Translations under genes and position numbers: made by a program | Notes under the pieces: model-generated | Told to the model about the DNA's origin: nothing | Database searches by the model: none | What the model saw: only the letters and a program-made list of their open reading frames with translations | Part shown: piece by piece, positions 21,494 through 33,690 of the stretch | Layout of the letters: each line of letters opens with the position of its first letter | Position numbering within the stretch: position 1 is the stretch's first letter | Origin: Diphasiastrum complanatum | Lineage: Eukaryota; Streptophyta; Lycopodiopsida; Lycopodiales; Lycopodiaceae | DNA length: 64,000 bases | NCBI GenBank assembly: GCA_029204225.1 | Contig: CM055095.1 | Span: forward strand, 37,534,597 to 37,598,596 | Direction of reading: 5' to 3'

Positions 21494-24194
21494 ATGGCAA
21501 ACATGGGAGAGTCCATTTTGAGTGAAAGTAGCAAATTGGACAGGATTTCCAACTATGCAGTGTGGAAATTCAAAATGAAAAACATACAGATGGAGAAAGA
21601 CATGTGGGAAGTCATCACAGGCTATGAGAGAAGGCCACCAAATGAAGCAGATATCAAAGTGTTCGACAAAAAGTTGAGGAAAGCTTTGACCTTCATTAAC
21701 TTGTCAGTGAAGGATCACATCATTACCCACATTTGTGATGCTGTTACACCTAGACAGGCATGGGATGTGCTAAAGGAGCAGTTCGAGACGTCAAATCCGT
21801 CAAGAATCATGTATTTGAAGTCAAAGTTGAATAGTGCCCGCATGGAGCAAGGAGAGCACATTCAGACGTATATGACCAGAATCAAGACATAATGAACTGC
21901 ATTCTATTGGTGAGCGCATACGTGATGTGGAGCTGGTGCACAATGCATTGTGCAGCATTGCAGAACCCTACCAGATGTTTGTGAGCAGAATAGCATCAAG
22001 AAAGCGATTGCCAACCTTTGACAAGCTCATAGGAATCTTGATGCAGGAAGAGCCAAGGCAAGAAATGGTGAAAGCTAGACGTCAAAATACTGACGATCAG
22101 GCACTTGCGACACGCCATAAACAAGGCAACGACAAGGGCAAGAAGAAATCTAAGTAGCAATCTGCCAAGTCTCCGGAGGATGAGGGATCTTCCAGTAAGA
22201 CCAAGAAGAAAGGCAAGTGCTTCCATTGTGGTAAAGAGGGCCATTGGAAGAGTGAATGTCGCAAATTCTTGGTGGAACAAGGCAAGGGGAAACCAAAGCA
22301 AGCAGGTAACCTTGTCGATGAGGGTGAGATTGAAGACTCTAACATCTTCATATCTGCATTGTCATCTAATCAAGATGATCAAGCTTGGTATATTGACTCG
22401 GGAGCCACAAAACACATGACAGGTAACAAGAATTGGTTCAGTAGCATGAAAGTGTTGGATAATGGAACGTCCGTTTCACAAGAAAATGGGTAGGTGTGCA
22501 AGATCAAGGGGATAGGCACTGTTTCAATCCAACTACCTGATGGAAAATGCAGGATGATCAAGGAGGTATTTTACATACCAGGTTTGAAAAAAAATCTACT
22601 TTATGTTGGAGTCATTACTGATCAAAAGTTGAAAGTAGAATTTGCCCATGATCGTTGCTTTGTGAAGGATGTGAACCAAAAGTTCAAAGTTATTGCGGAT
22701 GGAGTAAGGGAGCCCAATACAAAATTGTACAGGTTGAATGCTACAATCAAGGGGCAACATGGACTTGTATCGTCCATTCCATCGCAAATTGAGTTGTGGC
22801 ATAAGAGACTTGGTCACTTGAACTTGGGAAGTCTCAGTTTGATGAGAAAATTGGAGATGGTAACAGGATTGCCTACCATTGAAGACCACTTGAAATCGAT
22901 GTGCGAATCATGTGTATACACAGATTTATGCGGGCCTATGAGAACCATGTCCTTAGGTAAAGCCTTCTATTTCATGACCTTTATTGATGATATGTCACGT
23001 AAGACGTGGATCTACTTCTTGAAGAAGAAACCAGATGCATTTGACAACTTCAAGAGCTTCAAAGCATTGGTTGAAAATCAGACAGGTAGGAAGATCAAAG
23101 TCCTAAGATCAGATAGTGGAGGTGAGTACAAGTTTAATGACTTCAATGATCTTTGTGATCAATGTGGGATTAAAAGACAATCTACGCAAGCTCATACTCC
23201 TGCCCTCAATGGTGTAGCTGAGCGCAAGAATTGTACGATTGTGGAAAGTGCCATATCTATGCTAGCTGAGATGAAACTACCAAAAGATTTCTGGTCAGAA
23301 GCATGCAGTACGACAGTCTATCTTCAAAATAGAAGTACTACCATTGCCATACCAAAGATAACACCTGAGGAAACATTCACGAAGAAGAAGCCAAAGGTGA
23401 ACCACTTGCGAATCTTTGGATGTAAGGCCTTTGTACACGTTCCTAAGGAAGAGAGATGTAAACTTGATGTAAAAGCTATCAAGTGTATATTCCTAGGATA
23501 TGATGATCGTGTGAAGGGCTATAGATGTTTTGATCCATTGGAAAATAAAGTCCATATAAGCCGTGATGTTATCTTTGATGAGTCCAAGATGTATGAAGAC
23601 GAGGATGCTGAGAAGATAGAGACATCCAGTGGGAAAGATGGTATAGTGAGGATACCACCTGATGATGATCCATTCATTGACCTTCCAAGTGATGAACATG
23701 AGGATACATCTCAAGATACTACTACTCAACCTCAAGAGACAGGTTGGAGAGGTAGGGACAAACCTTTTGGTGCAAAAAGGATTGAAATTACAGGCGACAA
23801 ACGCAAGGAGAAGGATGTACCGTGGGATACATTTTCACCAGGAAGCCGATCACTTGACAGGAAGCTCTCTAAGTGGTTTGAGAGATTGTTGGAGAGCTGC
23901 GACATGAATGACTTTCCAGGATCATCTAGCCAGGGAGAGCTACGAAGATCAACAAGAGAGAAGACACAATCTGAGAGGTGTGAAGCAAATTATGCTCTCT
24001 TATCTAGCATTATTCAAAGCAAAGAACCTTCGACTTATGGTGAAGCGAAGGATGATGACATTCGGGTCAAGGTCATGGGAGAGGAGATGGAGTCAATTGC
24101 TAAGCATAGCACATGGGACTTAGTAGAACCACCAGTTGGCAAGAAACCCATTGGTTGCAAATGGGTATATAGGACTAAGTACCATGCAGACGGT
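21494..24194 (+). pseudogene. Copia element A gag-protease-integrase, start of RT (broken)
   Basis: Gag starts at ATG 21494 (MANMGESILSESSKLDRISN) and carries a CCHC knuckle CFHCGKEGHWKSEC near 22220. The protease motif AWYIDSGATKHM is near 22384. Integrase follows, with the HHCC region (HKRLGHLNLG...CESC) and the DDE residues in TDLCGP, RSDSGGEY and GVAERKN, then the linker and the first RT residues (WVYRTKYHADG). Breaks: a frameshift between about 21880 and 21927, in-frame TAGs at 22155 and 22491, and an apparent 25-30 residue loss between the HHCC finger and the core. Reading stops at 24194, where a 3-kb inverted segment begins. RT and RNase H lie inverted at 25973-27180. Confidence 0.85.
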
Positions 24195-25486
24195 GCCGCA
24201 TTGGGTGCCCCTTGATGATATGGATAAGAAGTCTGATAAGGACTTCTCTTCTGTTGAACAATACAGGGGTTAAACGGACAAAATGTCATATCGTGCGATG
24301 TTGCATTGCACAGATGGCAGAATCTATGTGTCAATTTTAGATTTTGCTTTAGGACTGGACACTCGTTTGCTGTACATTTTGCGTGCACACTGAACACCAT
24401 ACATTCTCCCGTCGTGGATACTGTAGCTGGTTTGGTTCAGGTTGATGTGCCATTACTGCTACAGCTCCCTGTAAGGCTTTCAGTTTCTGGTCAAACTATG
24501 CCGTAAGTTGCTCCATCTGTTGTTTGTGTAATTTTGTCATTTGCTCCAACAACAGTTTTGTGGATAGAGCGGATGCATTTGATGATGATGATGATGCTAT
24601 CGAGGAAGTAGGAGTGTGGGTGGATGGATATTCGTCATCAGATCCCTCGTCCTCTTTCCTGATGGCATCTTCCATAGCTTCTTGCAGAGTAGCATACTGT
24701 TCCCGTCGTTTCAGTTCTCTTCTGATGCTTCATGGTAATCTGGCTAGGAACCACATGATTACCACATGATCGGGAGTTAGGGCTGCACTGCACTCGGATC
24801 GTAGATGTTTGACCCGTTCAATATAGTCCCTGACCCTTTCTCGTTTTCCCATCTTGACTTTGCTTAGCAGGAGAATCCGGTCTTCCAGAAACTTTCTTGG
24901 TTTAAAGCGCATAATGAGAGCTGCTTTAACCGCTTCCCAAGTAGATTTTTCTTCCTCTTACAGGTTGGAAAACCAATCCTGAGCCATTGCCAATAAGGAC
25001 ATGGAAAACATCATCAGCTTTCCGCAGGTGTCCGTTCGCCGTAGATTTCACAAGCTTGCTCATACATATGAAGGAATCGAATGGGATCTGATGATCCGTC
25101 GTATTTTGGTATTTCCATCCGAGGTGCTCTTCAGACTGCTTGCAAGGGAGCGACAGGTACGGGTTGGCCCATTGGATCCATTGGTGCTGGTTCCGGTTCT
25201 GCCTCTTGTTGCACAGCTGCTAATCTAGGAAGGTGTGGTGCTTGATTTGCTATCCTTCTTGCTATTGATCGTCCCGATCTCAGATTCATCCGATGGTGGG
25301 TTCCAAAGTGGTTGGATCTTGCTTGTACAGTGGGATGCAATCTGGATCTAAAGGATCTAATCAATCTTATCGGCCGGAAGTGAAATTTAGGCCTTTTATG
25401 GTGGTTTTTCCTTGATATCTTCTTAATCCTTGCACTGATTGACCTGAGATTTTGATAGTAGCTAGCTCTGATGTAGATCTTTTCAC
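24195..25486 (-). pseudogene. Ty3/gypsy gag fragment of the host element (inverted segment)
   Basis: On the minus strand a frame reads a retrotransposon gag core, FLEDRILLLSKVKMGKRERV, with ERVKHLRSECSAALTPDHVV (24730-24912). Further down comes a Cys/His cluster, CHLCNATSHDMTFCPFNPC (24035-24400 region), probably a nucleocapsid-type knuckle. Upstream is a basic N-terminal part with LRSGRSIARR. Several stops interrupt it. It starts right after the copia LTR and target duplication, so it is the DNA into which copia A inserted, most likely the gypsy element whose PBS is at 18887. Confidence 0.6.
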
Positions 25487-25491
25487 TGATC

Positions 25492-25765
25492 ACTTAGAAT
25501 ACGCTTTGCACAGGAACACAGATCATGCTACACAGTAATACAGATAGAAAACACTCTCCACAACAAGCTCACATAGCAACTATATTTCTCAAAATGAAAT
25601 TACACTGTACATATAGTTGTTCACTCAGGCAACCCATGCATGACCCAGGTTGCCGTTGGCGGGACGCGTGTCCCATCGACTTGCCTCGTGGCGAGGCCAA
25701 CTGATCCCTATCCACTGATAGGACCCACAGTACAGTAGCACAATGATTCTACTTTAATTCTAACT
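25492..25765 (-). mobile_element. 3' LTR of copia element A (now inverted)
   Basis: Reverse-oriented copy of the LTR at 20002-20275, same length, roughly 90 percent identical by eye. On the minus strand it is preceded by the polypurine tract CTTTAAGGGAGAG (plus 25766-25778) and followed by GATCA (plus 25487-25491), the same five bases that precede the 5' LTR. This shows the two LTRs are ends of one insertion. Confidence 0.85.
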
Positions 25766-25972
25766 CTCTCCCTTAAAGTAGAGTCTACTTTATACACAGT
25801 CATATACATAGCTTTAAAGTCAACAAACTTTAAGTACAGAAAGCTTTGATCTAAACTTATCAAACTTTTCTCCAACAAGTGGCTTACTGAAAATATCAGC
25901 TAGTTGTTCTTCTGTGCTACAATGAACAACATGAATTTCATGACTCAGCAGTCTCTCACATATAAAGTGATA

Positions 25973-27180
25973 CTAAATCTCAATGTGTTTAGTTCTCGCA
26001 TGGAACACTGGATTCTTTGCTAACTGAATGCCACTCTGACTGTCGCTATGTAAAGTCGTGGGATTTTTCTGCTTCATGCCAACTTCTTCCAAGATTTGTC
26101 TCAACCATATAGCTTCATGTGCTGCACTACTCATTGCCTTATACTCTGCCTCTATGGTGGAAAGAGCAATTGTACTTTGCTTCTTACTAGACCAGGAAAA
26201 GCAACTACCACAAAACTGGAATACATACCCTGTGGTAGATCTACGATCATCATAGTCACCTCCCCAATCCGCATCCACATAGCCACACAACTCAAGTAAA
26301 CCATCATGCTTCATGTAAATCAAGCCATACTATGAAGTGCCTTTTACATAACGCAAAATGCGTTTAGCTGCCTTCCAATGCGTTTCCGTAGGTGCTGCCA
26401 TAAACGGACTTACAATGCCAACATCATAGCATATATCTGATCTAGTCATGGTAAGGTAAGTCAAGCTCCCTACTAACTGCCTATACAACGTAGCATCAAA
26501 TGATTGTGACTCATCAAGCTTAGAAAGCTTTTTACCTAGTTCAATAGGAGTATTTACTAGTTTGCAATCCTACAACCTAAACCTGTGCAGCAACTCTTTG
26601 ACATACTTCACCTATGTTAAACCCACTTCGTGTCCTTTTTGCCACACCTCTACTCCAAGGCAATAATGCATCAGGCTGAGGTCTGTCATCTCGAATTGTT
26701 CCATGAGGTCTTTCTTGATCATATCTATCATCTCTTGATTATTTCCCGTAATAATCAGGTCATCAACATAAAGAGCAATCAAAGCAACCATACCATCAAA
26801 GCATAAGACATATAGATTTGGATCAGAGTGTGTTCTCACCATCCCCTTTGAACGAAAGTAGGCATCAATCCGGCTATACCACGCACGTGGTGCCTATTTA
26901 AGACCATAAAGCACTTTCTTCAAGCGACATACTTTATTTTCATGTCCCTTCGCTACAAAGCCTTCAGGTTGATCCATGAACACCTCTTCTTCCAACTCAC
27001 CATTCAGAAAAGCAGATTTCACATCCATCTGATGCAAAGGCCAACCAAAATGTGAAGCTAAAGCAACAAGTAGACGTAGAGTATTCCACTTACATACCGG
27101 CGCAAAGGTCTCCTCATAGTCGATGCCTTTGCTTTGTGCATACCCTTTGATCACCAATCTTGCCTTGTGCTTTGCTATAC
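25973..27180 (-). pseudogene. Copia element A reverse transcriptase-RNase H (inverted)
   Basis: Minus-strand frames give RT from [11 protein letters not shown] at about 27175, through [12 protein letters not shown] and VFMDQPEGF and the catalytic YVDDLI motif (about 26780), to RNase H with GYVDADWGGD, STIEAEYKAM and LHSDSQSG. The order and spacing fit the second half of a copia pol. In-frame stops split it near 26890, 26600 and 26330. The first residues follow on from the point where the plus-strand pol stops at 24194. Confidence 0.85.
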
Positions 27181-27440
27181 AAGTGTGAGCCTTTCAGTGC
27201 GTGGTTCCTCGGGCCCTACCATGTGAAAAAGGTGGTTCATGTTGGTGCAACCGATCATTCTGATCAGTGCGCAGTGGTGAGCTCGCTTGCGGTTTTCGTT
27301 TGCCGCCAACTAGAGGTTTCGTGGGATTGTCTCTTTCCTGCTCCTTTTTCTCCACTTGTGCCTTTGTACCTAGTGTCGTATTTTCTGGTACTGTCTTCTT
27401 TCTTCCCTCACATTCAGATATGGCGTTGAAGTTGAGGGTC
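27181..27440 (+). pseudogene. Gypsy integrase C-terminal fragment
   Basis: Just past the inversion breakpoint the plus strand reads [17 protein letters not shown] and VHVGAT, like the (F)LGP(Y/F)xVKKV tail of plant gypsy integrases. It would belong to the same host element as the gag fragment at 24195-25486, with most of pol missing. A polypyrimidine stretch follows. Confidence 0.4.
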
Positions 27441-27479
27441 GGTTGTTAGTGACCGAGGGTCTTAATAGACTTCTATGTC

Positions 27480-29267
27480 TCCTATGATAACTGGAAATCC
27501 AATCAATGAAGAACTGTACTCAAGCATCTGCAAACCATAAACTGCAGTAGAATAACATCCACTAGATAAATAAAATTCTCCAAAAATAAAATACTTATCT
27601 TGTGAGAATATTTGTGAGATCCATAGGTTTCAAATAAAATACTGGAGTAGAGAGATTCAAAGCACTGATCTGAATACTTACTCAAATAATAGATCAAAAA
27701 TTAATCATCACACTTAAGAATCATCACCATTTCTTATAATCCTCTGACAATAATTAAGTATCTATTTATGATTCGTCAACCATAGATATTTAGATTCATA
27801 TGATTCATCAATCATAATTTCCTGAAATCCAAACCATACTTAATCATTTACAGGACACTGGAGTATATTTCTAACATAACTCAGGAAAAGTAAGAGTCAT
27901 TCCAAAATCTTTCCATTAAGAAAATACTAGATTTAGGAATACTTTCAAAACATGATTATTTAACGGAAGTGCAAGATTCAAGTTCTATAAGCAACTGGTA
28001 ATTAAAGACTAAATGCATATCAAAATGACAATTATCTTCAATAATAAAAACTTTATCTTACAATCTAAAATCACATCTAAATATCCAAAGTCATCAAATT
28101 CCAAAGACTTAGAAGGCCTTAACTTCAGTGTTCAATCAGAAAATGATATTTGGTGGTTGGCAGTTATTATTCTTGGATTCATTATGATTCGTTATCCTAT
28201 TGAGCACTCTGGGACACAATCACAAATGATTTGAGTCTATTCCTTATTAAGGAATACTCTATCCCAAGAATACTGTATATCCAATGCACATAAATTTAAC
28301 TAATGAACCCAAATGATTCACTAATCATGCGTCTTACAAGCTATATCAAACAAAACCATCAATTTTTGGTGAAACCACATCATGTTGATCATTTTACCAA
28401 TTAACTTCATCCTGGAGTAATCAACTACTCAAGTTAATTGTCAATGATTCAGAAATCTTGAATGTCTAGGTGAAGAATTCAATTATACTAGTATAACACC
28501 ACATTTAGATCCTTACCCAAACCCTTTATATGTTAATCCATAAATCTTCTATACAAAGATTTGTTAACTCTACAAGTATCTGTCAAAGCAATACTTGATC
28601 ATATGCTTATGTTCACCGACTAGATTAAGTGCACCAAATAACCTTAGTAACTAGGATTACACAGTAGATTTATACAAGACTAATCGTGCACATAGGAGAA
28701 TAATCTCACTATGACCCAGTACATAAACACATTCTTACCTGGCAGATTCCTCCAAAACCCACATATGTTACATATCTCACTGAGATCTTGTAACTCAGCT
28801 ACAAAATATTTTTTATTTTCCATGAGTAAATAACATATCTAAAAAATCTTTGAGACAAATAACATTCACTCTCAACAGTCTTCCAATCCCACTTACCTCT
28901 AATTACATAGTTTCTCCCACTAATCAACCCCTCTCTCATCCTAGTACTAAAACTATAGGTTGATCCAATACAGAACTCTCAGACTTAAATTATGATCAAA
29001 CTTACTTCTATTCCAATCAAAATGGAATTAGTAACCTTTGACCTTTTACTGTACTACTTATAGATAATGATTCAAATTCCAAGCTTGTTCTAGATTGTCC
29101 ACACAATCCCTAGAGAATACCTCTCTTTCAAAAAGTTCCAATTAGGCATCTTACTCTGAATCTATCCGAAATTGCTTCCAGAAAAAATCTCATTTCTATA
29201 CCACAACTGGTTCTTTTCCGAAAACCATGCAATCCACAGATTCTCAAATAGAATTTTATCCCACCAC
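27480..29267 (-). mobile_element. AT-rich LTR-type sequence of a gypsy-like element (minus strand)
   Basis: On the minus strand a polypurine tract AAAAGGAGGGGTGAAG (plus 29268-29284) is followed by TGGTGGGAT at 29267, an LTR-like start. The interval 29268-29500 is homologous to 47450-47690 around a nearly identical tract. From 27.48 to 29.26 kb the DNA is AT-rich, without convincing genes, and compatible with a long decayed LTR. The far end is unresolved. Confidence 0.35.
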
Positions 29268-29518
29268 TTCACCCCTCCTTTTAAAGAAATTATAAATTTC
29301 AATAAAAGTTAACTGGAAAGATGATATATGAAAATATCTAAATCCAAGAAAATTCAGTAATAAGTGCTTCCCCTAAAGGATTCACTCTATTACAAATAGG
29401 ACTTCTCCTTCAAATATTTTCAACCTGAGTGATAGAAACTACTATTCCATCGAAATCCATTTATGCAATAACAATATTCTAGGTTTAAGAAATTGAAACA
29501 TTTTAACCTTAGAATTTA

Positions 29519-31430
29519 TATTGCCACCAATTGCTTCAAGAAGAAGAGTCAATTCAAGCAAGCCAACATTTCTAATGAAGAGAAGAAAGATGCTCATGCA
29601 AGTGATGGAGAGGGATCTCTTATGGTCTCGAGTTTTTCTTCATCACCTTTCAAGAAGGATGGTTCTTGGTATATCGACAGTGGAGCTTCCTCACATATGT
29701 GTAGCTCTAGGCATTCTTTTTCATCCATGTCACCATATGAAGGAGCCGAGAAGTCCATCTACACAACAAATGATCATGAGTGTGCTATTGAAGGCATAGG
29801 GACCATTCCCTTAAAGCTTTCTTCATCAAAAGTTCTTTCTCTGTCTAATGTACTTTTTGCTCCCAAGCTAACAAAAAATCCTATTAGTGTTGGGCAATTG
29901 TTCGATAGTGGACTAGATGTGAATTTCAATGTTGATACATGTACAATCAAGAAGCATGATGAGATCCTTGCATTTGGGTCTAGATATGGTGGAATCTACA
30001 AGCTTGATCCCAAAGAGTATGCTAACTCTTGTGATAGTTCTTTTGCTACTCATATGTCTTTGGAGGAACTATGGCATAGAAGGTTGGGACATCCTAACTA
30101 TAATTCTATGGTGACCATGGTCAAGAAAGCCAAAGCTATTGGCTTGCCTAATCTTATCTCCAAGAATTTCAAGCCATGTGAGGCTTGTGCCATATCTAAG
30201 TCTCATAAGAAGCCTTTTTCAAAGTCATCTATCAAGACTACACATCGATTGGAGCTCATACACTCGGATGTGCACTTCTCATCTTCAAAGAGAAAGGGTG
30301 GTGCTACTTGCTTTGTAACTTTCATTGATGATTTCACTAGATTTACTTGGGTATATCTTCTAGCTTCAAAATCTATGGTGTTTGACTATTTCCTAAAGTT
30401 CAAAGCTCTAGTTGAAAAAGCAATTTTCTTACAAAATCAAAATTCTTAGAAGTGATGGAGGTGGTGAGTACACTTCCAATAAATCTCATGATTATTGTGA
30501 TCTTGAAGGCATTAAAAGGGAATTTTCTTGTGCATATACATCATCTTAAAATGGGGTGGCTGAAAGAAAGAATAGAACACTGTGTGAATGTGCCAAAACC
30601 ATTAAAATTGAGGCATCCTTGCCAAAAGATTTTTGGGGTGAGGCTATCAATTGTTCAAACTATCTTTGCAATAGACTCCCTCATGTTGCACTTGGAGGAA
30701 AGTCACCATATGAAGTACTCTATTTGAAAAAACCTAAGGTTGAACACCTTAGAGTACTTGGATGCATATGCTTTGTCCATATTCCCTTGGAAACAAGAAA
30801 CAAGGATGATCCTTGTGCAAGCAAAGGAGTAATTTTGGATATTCATCCAACAAGAAAGCCTATCAAATCTACATGCTCTCTACCTCTAAAGTAATTGATA
30901 GTAGAGATGTAGTTTTTCATGAAGAAGAAAAGTCCAATCTTGGAGGGGCCGAGATCAAACAACCTCAAAATCTATCACCTATTGTTATTGAAGACAATCA
31001 ACATATGGAGGAGTCAAGATTTGAAGATGGAAGTCCTCGGATTTTCACTCCTAGAAGATCCACGAGGGAGAGATCCGAGCCCAAGAGACTCACTTATGAT
31101 GACAAAGGAAAACAAGTGGATCTTGATTCCACTTATGCTTATTTTGTTTCTCATGAGGAGCCCAAAGATGTTCAAGAAGCCCTCAATACCAAGGAGTGGT
31201 ATGAGGCCATGAAGATTGAATATGATGCCTTGATCACCAACCACACATGGGAGCTAGTGGATCCACCACCTTACATGCATATCATTGGATGCAAGTGGGT
31301 GTTCAAGATCAAGTACAACCATGATGGCTCCATCAACAAGTACAAGGAAAGATTATGTGCTAAAGGCTTTGCACAAATATATGGCCTTGACTATGAAGAA
31401 ACCTTTGCTCTTGTAGCAAAGATGGTGACA
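29519..31430 (+). pseudogene. Copia element B protease-integrase-RT start (inverted relative to its gag)
   Basis: The sequence begins in the second half of a CCHC knuckle (ATNCFKKKSQ) and continues through the protease motif SWYIDSGASSHM, the integrase finger (HRRLGHPNYNSM...CEAC), the DDE parts (HSDVH, FIDDFTRF and a frame-shifted GVAERKNRTL), and the linker, to the opening of RT (GCKWVFKIKYNHDGS, DYEETFALVAKM). Frames break near 30449 and 30894. At 31430 it meets, head to head, the minus-strand gag at 31353-32228, which stops in the first half of a CCHC knuckle. Confidence 0.8.
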
Positions 31431-32228
31431 ATGCCTCTTTTTGCCACAAAAGAAACACTTGATGTTTTTCTTCTTCTTCTTGGATGCGGAAGCTTGAGAG
31501 GACTCATCCTCATCTCCTTTCTCCTTGGAAATAAGATTGTTCTTGCTTGAAGAGGATTGGTGTTGATTCTTACTTATTGTCTTGTGCTTGTCTTTGGTAA
31601 AGAGAGCTTTACCATCAATGTTGAGAGAGAGTCTCTCCATTTTCAAGAGTTTATACTCTTGTCTTGATTCTTTAGAAATGAGCACACTTTGGAGTGCTTC
31701 CAGACTTGGTAGCTCCTCCTTAATGGCATAACTCTGAACAAGGTTGTCATATTCCTCCTTTAATCCATTAAGTATGACTTGAACAAGTTCATTTTGGTTG
31801 ATGGAGTCTCCTATGCATGACAATTCTCTATGGAGGTCTTTAACTCTCATTACATAAGCTGAAGCACATTCATCACTTCTTTGTACACTTTGAAAAATTT
31901 GGTTTCTTAGTGTTAGAAGTCTAGAAGTATTCTTTGCCTCATAGATAGACTTGAGAGTATCCCAACCATCTTTGGCATTAGTACAAGCACCAATTTCTCT
32001 TAAGATGTCATTTGAGACATTCATCTTAATATAATGCATAGCCATCCTGGCTCTCTTTTTGTACTTTGGAATTTCTTGAGGAATTTGTGGTTCTTCTTCA
32101 ATGCCAAGTACAATATCCATCACATCTTGTAGTATTAAGACAGATTCCATTCTAACCTTCCAAATTGAGTAATTGGAGGTTGACAATCTTTCACTTGCTT
32201 CTAATAGAAAGACACCCATTGAAGTCAT
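31430..32228 (-). pseudogene. Copia element B gag
   Basis: From the ATG at 32226-32228 the minus strand encodes a typical copia gag (UBN2/gag-pre domain): SNYSIWKVRMESVL, then YVMRVKDLHRELSCIG and a Lys-rich tract, up to the knuckle KCFFCGKKRH. The reading frame is intact to the junction at about 31430, where it passes into the antisense of the inverted pol segment. Its leader, primer-binding site and 5' LTR follow upstream (32.3-33.56 kb). Confidence 0.8.
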
Positions 32229-32970
32229 AAGGAATGATGGAAATCAAAAAAGATGGATGAAAGAATTGCTTATCTTCTCACTATAGGAACCAATCAGGGT
32301 ACAAAACCAAATCCTATGTAAGACTAAGCAAAAAACTGTGAGATAGATCTCACTAGCTTGACAATCTCTCTAAAACAAGATTTGAATCATAAAAAAAGAT
32401 GAAGTATGGCAAAAGTTATGGTTCTCTGAATTTCACACGTGTGAAATATTTCAAAAATGTCAAATTGGCTCAAATACAATCTATTTATATGAAACAATTT
32501 GTCTAGAACCTATAAATCTTGTCTAAATCACATATAGATGAGATTGGTCAACTTTTGGATGATTTTTGTGATCATTCAGGCAATAAATGACATGTACTCA
32601 CGATTTGCCACAGGTCTAGGCGCCCTACCTACGACTCTTCAAAAGCTTATAACTTCTAATTGGCTTATCCAACTATCATGATTCAAACTGCATCAGATTC
32701 TACACATTTCTAGCTTTCTAGTGGGCTAATTTGTTTAAATTTGAATCTGAGGTGAGAGAGAACCACCAATCTGAAAATGGGTGGATTTCACACATGCCAG
32801 CACCTGAAATTCCTTACAGTACCTGATCTGGCCCATTCAATGTGGTTTGAAGTTCAGAATCACAAGAAAACTGCAAACTGGCTAGAAATAGAATCTAGAC
32901 AATTTCTAGCATGAAATATGATCAGATCTGCAAACTTTTTTATTAGATTTGCTTGTAAAACTTAGGTAGG

Positions 32971-32981
32971 CTCTGATACCA
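32971..32981 (-). promoter_or_regulatory. Copia primer-binding site
   Basis: TGGTATCAGAG on the minus strand, exactly abutting the LTR end at 32982. It is the canonical tRNA-iMet site of plant copia elements. Confidence 0.85.
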
Positions 32982-33556
32982 TGCTGAATTCACACGTATG
33001 GGACACCCTACACATGTATTTTTGATCTCCTAAGCCCAATAACACCATAAAGATCAGACTAGCATTGGTTGTCAATAGGAAAGCTGATCATACAAGCAAT
33101 ATTATTGTGTTACAAGCAAGATCTGTCAACAAAACATAAGACTAAGCATCATAAATGTCTCTACTCGGCTAGAGAGAGAAAATAACAAGTACAAAACTCG
33201 TGGAGAGAGAGAGAGAGCACAAAGAGCTTGTCTCCAAATTTACATTACACACAAATTTCATCATTTTCTCAATGAGAGTACATCACACATATACAGATCC
33301 ATGGACTCTTCTCCTACTTTGAGTTGAATTGGAGTTGTGGATCCACCTCTCAAGCTATCTAGACTTATCCAAGCCACCTCACTATGTCTAAATGTGCCAC
33401 CTAGTCTTTTCATGCATTAATTGTGCCATGTAAAGTACAAATGGCAATTCCTATGGTAGCTCGAGTTTCTACTTTTACCTACCTTGAATATTTTATTCTA
33501 AGATGGGTCTTTACTAAGCCAAAAGAGCTCAATTCATCTTGTCCATACTCACAACA
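32982..33556 (-). mobile_element. 5' LTR of copia element B
   Basis: 575 bp on the minus strand from TGTTGTGAG (33556) to GAATTCAGCA (32982), TG...CA ends, immediately followed by the primer-binding site. It contains a CACACGTATG word near its end. No matching 3' LTR was found in the window. Confidence 0.65.
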
Positions 33557-33584
33557 TTAGATAGATTTTTCAATATTTTGACAC

Positions 33585-33690
33585 TTAAGGGGGAGTGTTG
33601 GAGTTTAATCTTATTCCTACTCTTCCTAACTGCCCTCCTTCCTTCTCTCAATTTTACTCTCTCAAATGAAACCTGCAAACTACCATCTGA
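33585..33690 (+). mobile_element. Polypurine tract and truncated LTR start
   Basis: TTAAGGGGGAG at about 33585-33595 is followed by TGTTGGAGTTTAATC at 33596, a textbook copia 3' junction. Within about 90 bp the LTR-like sequence gives way to reverse-transcriptase coding sequence, so the LTR is cut short or fused to another element. Confidence 0.5.

Noticed and set aside
31430..31550. Continuation of the plus-strand copia RT frame past 31430
   Set aside because: The extra residues are antisense of the minus-strand gag zinc knuckle, so the frame only runs through an inversion junction.
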